Origin: Verrucomicrobiota bacterium
Lineage (GTDB): Bacteria > Verrucomicrobiota > Verrucomicrobiia > Limisphaerales > JAFMIX01
Direction: 5' to 3'
NCBI GenBank assembly: GCA_026397895.1
Contig: JAPLTZ010000367.1
Coordinates: forward strand, 1 to 11,334
DNA: 11,334 nucleotides
Shown here: piece by piece, positions 7,218 through 11,334 of the stretch
How the letters are laid out: each line of letters begins with the position of its first letter
How positions within the stretch are numbered: the first letter of the stretch is position 1
Translations under genes and position numbers: made by a program
The notes under the pieces: model-generated
What the model was told of the DNA's origin: nothing
Databases searched by the model: none
The model's input: only the letters and a program-made list of their open reading frames with translations

Positions 7218-8656
7218 AAACGAACTTGTTTGCCTCCATCCCGACTGCGGCGTTGACCGGCGTGCTCGGCGCTTCGCTGTTGTTTGCGCCGGGTTGCAAA
7301 GCGCAACCGACCGCGACCAAATCCGCCGCGCCGCCCAACATCCTCGTCCTCGTGGCCGACGACCAGAGCCGCGACTACCTCGGCTGCTATGGCAACCGTT
7401 CCATGCACACGCCCAACCTCGACGCGCTCGCCGCCGAGGGGATGCGCTTCAATCGCGGCTACGTCACCGCCTCGCAATGCAGCCCCAGCCGCTCCTCGAT
7501 TTTTGCCGGACGCACATCGCACGCAATCGGCACGTCGCGGCTGCACGCCGACTTGCCGGTGGAGGTGCCGACCATCGTCGAGCCGCTGAAATCCAAAGGC
7601 TATTTCACCGGCATGTATCGGAAGAATCATCTCGGCGATGAATTTCTCAAGCGCCTCGATTTCTACGGCAACACCAAGGAATCCTTCACCACCTTTTTCG
7701 ACCGGCTGCCGCAAGGCCGTCCGTTTTTCCTGTGGGTCGGCTTCCTCGATCCGCATCGCAACGGCGCGGCGAATTACGATCACATCAAAGGCAAGGTCGC
7801 CAATCCGCACGACCCCGCCAAGGTGCTCGTGCCGCCGTTCCTGCCCGACACGCCCGCGATGCGGGAGGACATCGCCCTGCATTGCGACGCCATCAGCCGG
7901 ATGGACGGCGAATGCGGCAACATCTTGAAACTCCTCCGCGAGCGTGGCCTCGCCGACAACACCATCGTCGTGTTCTTCGGCGACAACGGCATGCCCTATC
8001 CGCGCGCCAAAGCCACCTGCTATGAAGCCGGCATCAATGTGCCGCTCATCATCCGCTGGCCCGGCAAGGCGAAACCCGGTTCCGTCACTGACGAACTCGT
8101 CTCCACGCTCGACCTCTCCGCCACGTGGCTTGAAGCCGCCGGGCTGCCGCCGTTGCGCCTGACCGAAGGCCGCAGCCTCGTAAAATTGCTCACCGGCCAG
8201 CCGCACGAGCCGCGCAAATACATTTTCGCCGAGCGCAACTGGCACGACACCTGGGACCCCACCCGCGCCATCGTCTCCGACCGCTACTCTCTGATCTGCA
8301 ATTATCGCCCGGAAGTTTCCTATCGCGGCACGCTCGATCACGAATCCGCGCCGCCGTGGGGCATCATGGACGCGGAGCGCCAAGCCGGACGGCTGCGGCC
8401 CGAACTGGAATCGCTCTTTCATTCGCCGCGCCCGCCGGTGGAGTTCTACGATTTGCAGAACGACCCGAACCAGTTCAAAAACCTCGCCGCCGATGCCGCC
8501 GTCGCCGCCGAGCGCGAAGCCATGTTGCTCGCGCTGGATCAGTGGATGCGCGACAGCAACGACTTCCTGCCGCCGCCCGCGACGTTCCCGCAGATCAAGT
8601 CTGCGGAGAAAATCACTTTGCCCGGACAACTTGATGGCCCGCTGCCACGCCGTTGA
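7214..8656 (+). CDS. Formylglycine-dependent sulfatase, heparan N-sulfatase (sulfamidase)-like
   Basis: Type I sulfatase that hydrolyses sulfate esters or sulfamates, 480 residues, close to the roughly 500 of human SGSH. The start ATG at 7214 overlaps the preceding TGA (ATGA). The N terminus is a signal sequence ending in F-A-P-G-C-K; the Cys could be lipidated, but the lipobox is weak. Metal ligands: Asp49-Asp50 in V-A-D-D-Q and Asp257-Asn258 in G-D-N-G. The catalytic residue is Cys89 in C-S-P-S-R, the C-x-P-x-R motif converted to formylglycine. Other expected active-site residues are Lys137 and His139 (Y-R-K-N-H-L-G-D) and His181 (F-L-D-P-H-R). As I recall it, human sulfamidase shares C-S-P-S-R, D-P-H-R, the V-L-V-P-x-F-x-P-x-T-P-A segment, R-M-D and S/G-D-N-G-x-P-x-P, so the SGSH-like (S1_8-type) call is fairly specific. 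Heparan-type activity is inference. It ends the glycosidase operon. Activity needs a formylglycine-generating enzyme encoded elsewhere. Confidence 0.92.
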   Translation: MKTNLFASIPTAALTGVLGASLLFAPGCKAQPTATKSAAPPNILVLVADDQSRDYLGCYGNRSMHTPNLDALAAEGMRFNRGYVTASQCSPSRSSIFAGRTSHAIGTSRLHADLPVEVPTIVEPLKSKGYFTGMYRKNHLGDEFLKRLDFYGNTKESFTTFFDRLPQGRPFFLWVGFLDPHRNGAANYDHIKGKVANPHDPAKVLVPPFLPDTPAMREDIALHCDAISRMDGECGNILKLLRERGLADNTIVVFFGDNGMPYPRAKATCYEAGINVPLIIRWPGKAKPGSVTDELVSTLDLSATWLEAAGLPPLRLTEGRSLVKLLTGQPHEPRKYIFAERNWHDTWDPTRAIVSDRYSLICNYRPEVSYRGTLDHESAPPWGIMDAERQAGRLRPELESLFHSPRPPVEFYDLQNDPNQFKNLAADAAVAAEREAMLLALDQWMRDSNDFLPPPATFPQIKSAEKITLPGQLDGPLPRR

Positions 8657-8691
8657 CGCCGCATCGCCCCGCGTTGCCGGCAAGAATTTGC

Positions 8692-8720
8692 TTGAGTGTG
8701 GGCGGTTGGCGGGCTTCACT
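8692..8720 (+). promoter_or_regulatory. Weak candidate sigma70-type promoter for tRNA-Ser
   Basis: TTGAGT at 8692-8697 (four of six to the -35 consensus) and TTCACT at 8715-8720 (three of six to the -10 consensus, including the terminal T) are spaced by exactly 17 bp. The -10 box lies 11 bp before the mature tRNA 5' end. The rest of the 75-bp gap after the sulfatase stop shows no clear terminator. The match is weak and could be chance. Confidence 0.25.
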
Positions 8721-8731
8721 GTCGCCCCGGT

Positions 8732-8826
<95 letters not shown>

Positions 8827-8865
8827 TCATCCGCCGAGCCAGACTTCGTTTTCTGTCAGCAATGC

Positions 8866-11334
<2,469 letters not shown>

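Overview
The window comes from a GC-rich bacterial chromosome. It joins a polysaccharide-degradation cluster on the + strand (1-8656) to a housekeeping segment with a tRNA-Ser gene (+) and the cobalamin-dependent methionine synthase gene metH (-). The organism is probably a member of the PVC group, most likely Verrucomicrobiota. The reasons are secreted GH2 enzymes and a formylglycine sulfatase packed in one operon, start codons without Shine-Dalgarno sequences, and a palindromic repeat inside a core gene. This assignment is inference; no 16S or other decisive marker is present.

Layout: (1) 1-2496, the 3' part of a large protein with a malectin-like beta-sandwich and an (alpha/alpha)6 six-hairpin glycosidase-type barrel, 5' end outside the window. 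(2) 2517-4673, a complete secreted GH2-type glycoside hydrolase with both catalytic glutamates. (3) 4724-7217, a second, paralogous GH2 gene that also carries a C-terminal F5/8 type C (discoidin/CBM32-like) domain. It is broken into two overlapping frames near 6120-6150. (4) 7214-8656, a sulfatase resembling heparan N-sulfatase (sulfamidase, SGSH), with a C-S-P-S-R formylglycine motif. (5) 8732-8823, tRNA-Ser(GCT) with an encoded CCA. (6) 8866-11334, metH, convergent with the tRNA and truncated at its N terminus by the window end.

Genes 1-4 share a strand and are separated by 20 bp, 50 bp and a 4-bp ATGA overlap, so they look like one transcription unit. GH2 enzyme 1, the 5' GH2 fragment and the sulfatase carry export signals. 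The likely shared job is extracytoplasmic breakdown of a sulfated or amino-sugar-containing glycan: the sulfatase removes sulfate and the glycosidases cleave the sugars. The substrate cannot be read from sequence.

The most unusual features are a 51-bp palindromic element sitting exactly in frame in the activation domain of metH, where it adds 17 residues, and the frame break plus an apparent 65-nt shortfall between the two catalytic residues of the second GH2 gene. A second lineage-specific insertion in MetH has a Cys-x-Cys-x3-His-x-His pattern. No intergenic stretch exceeds 300 bases. I found no CRISPR array, insertion sequence or rRNA.
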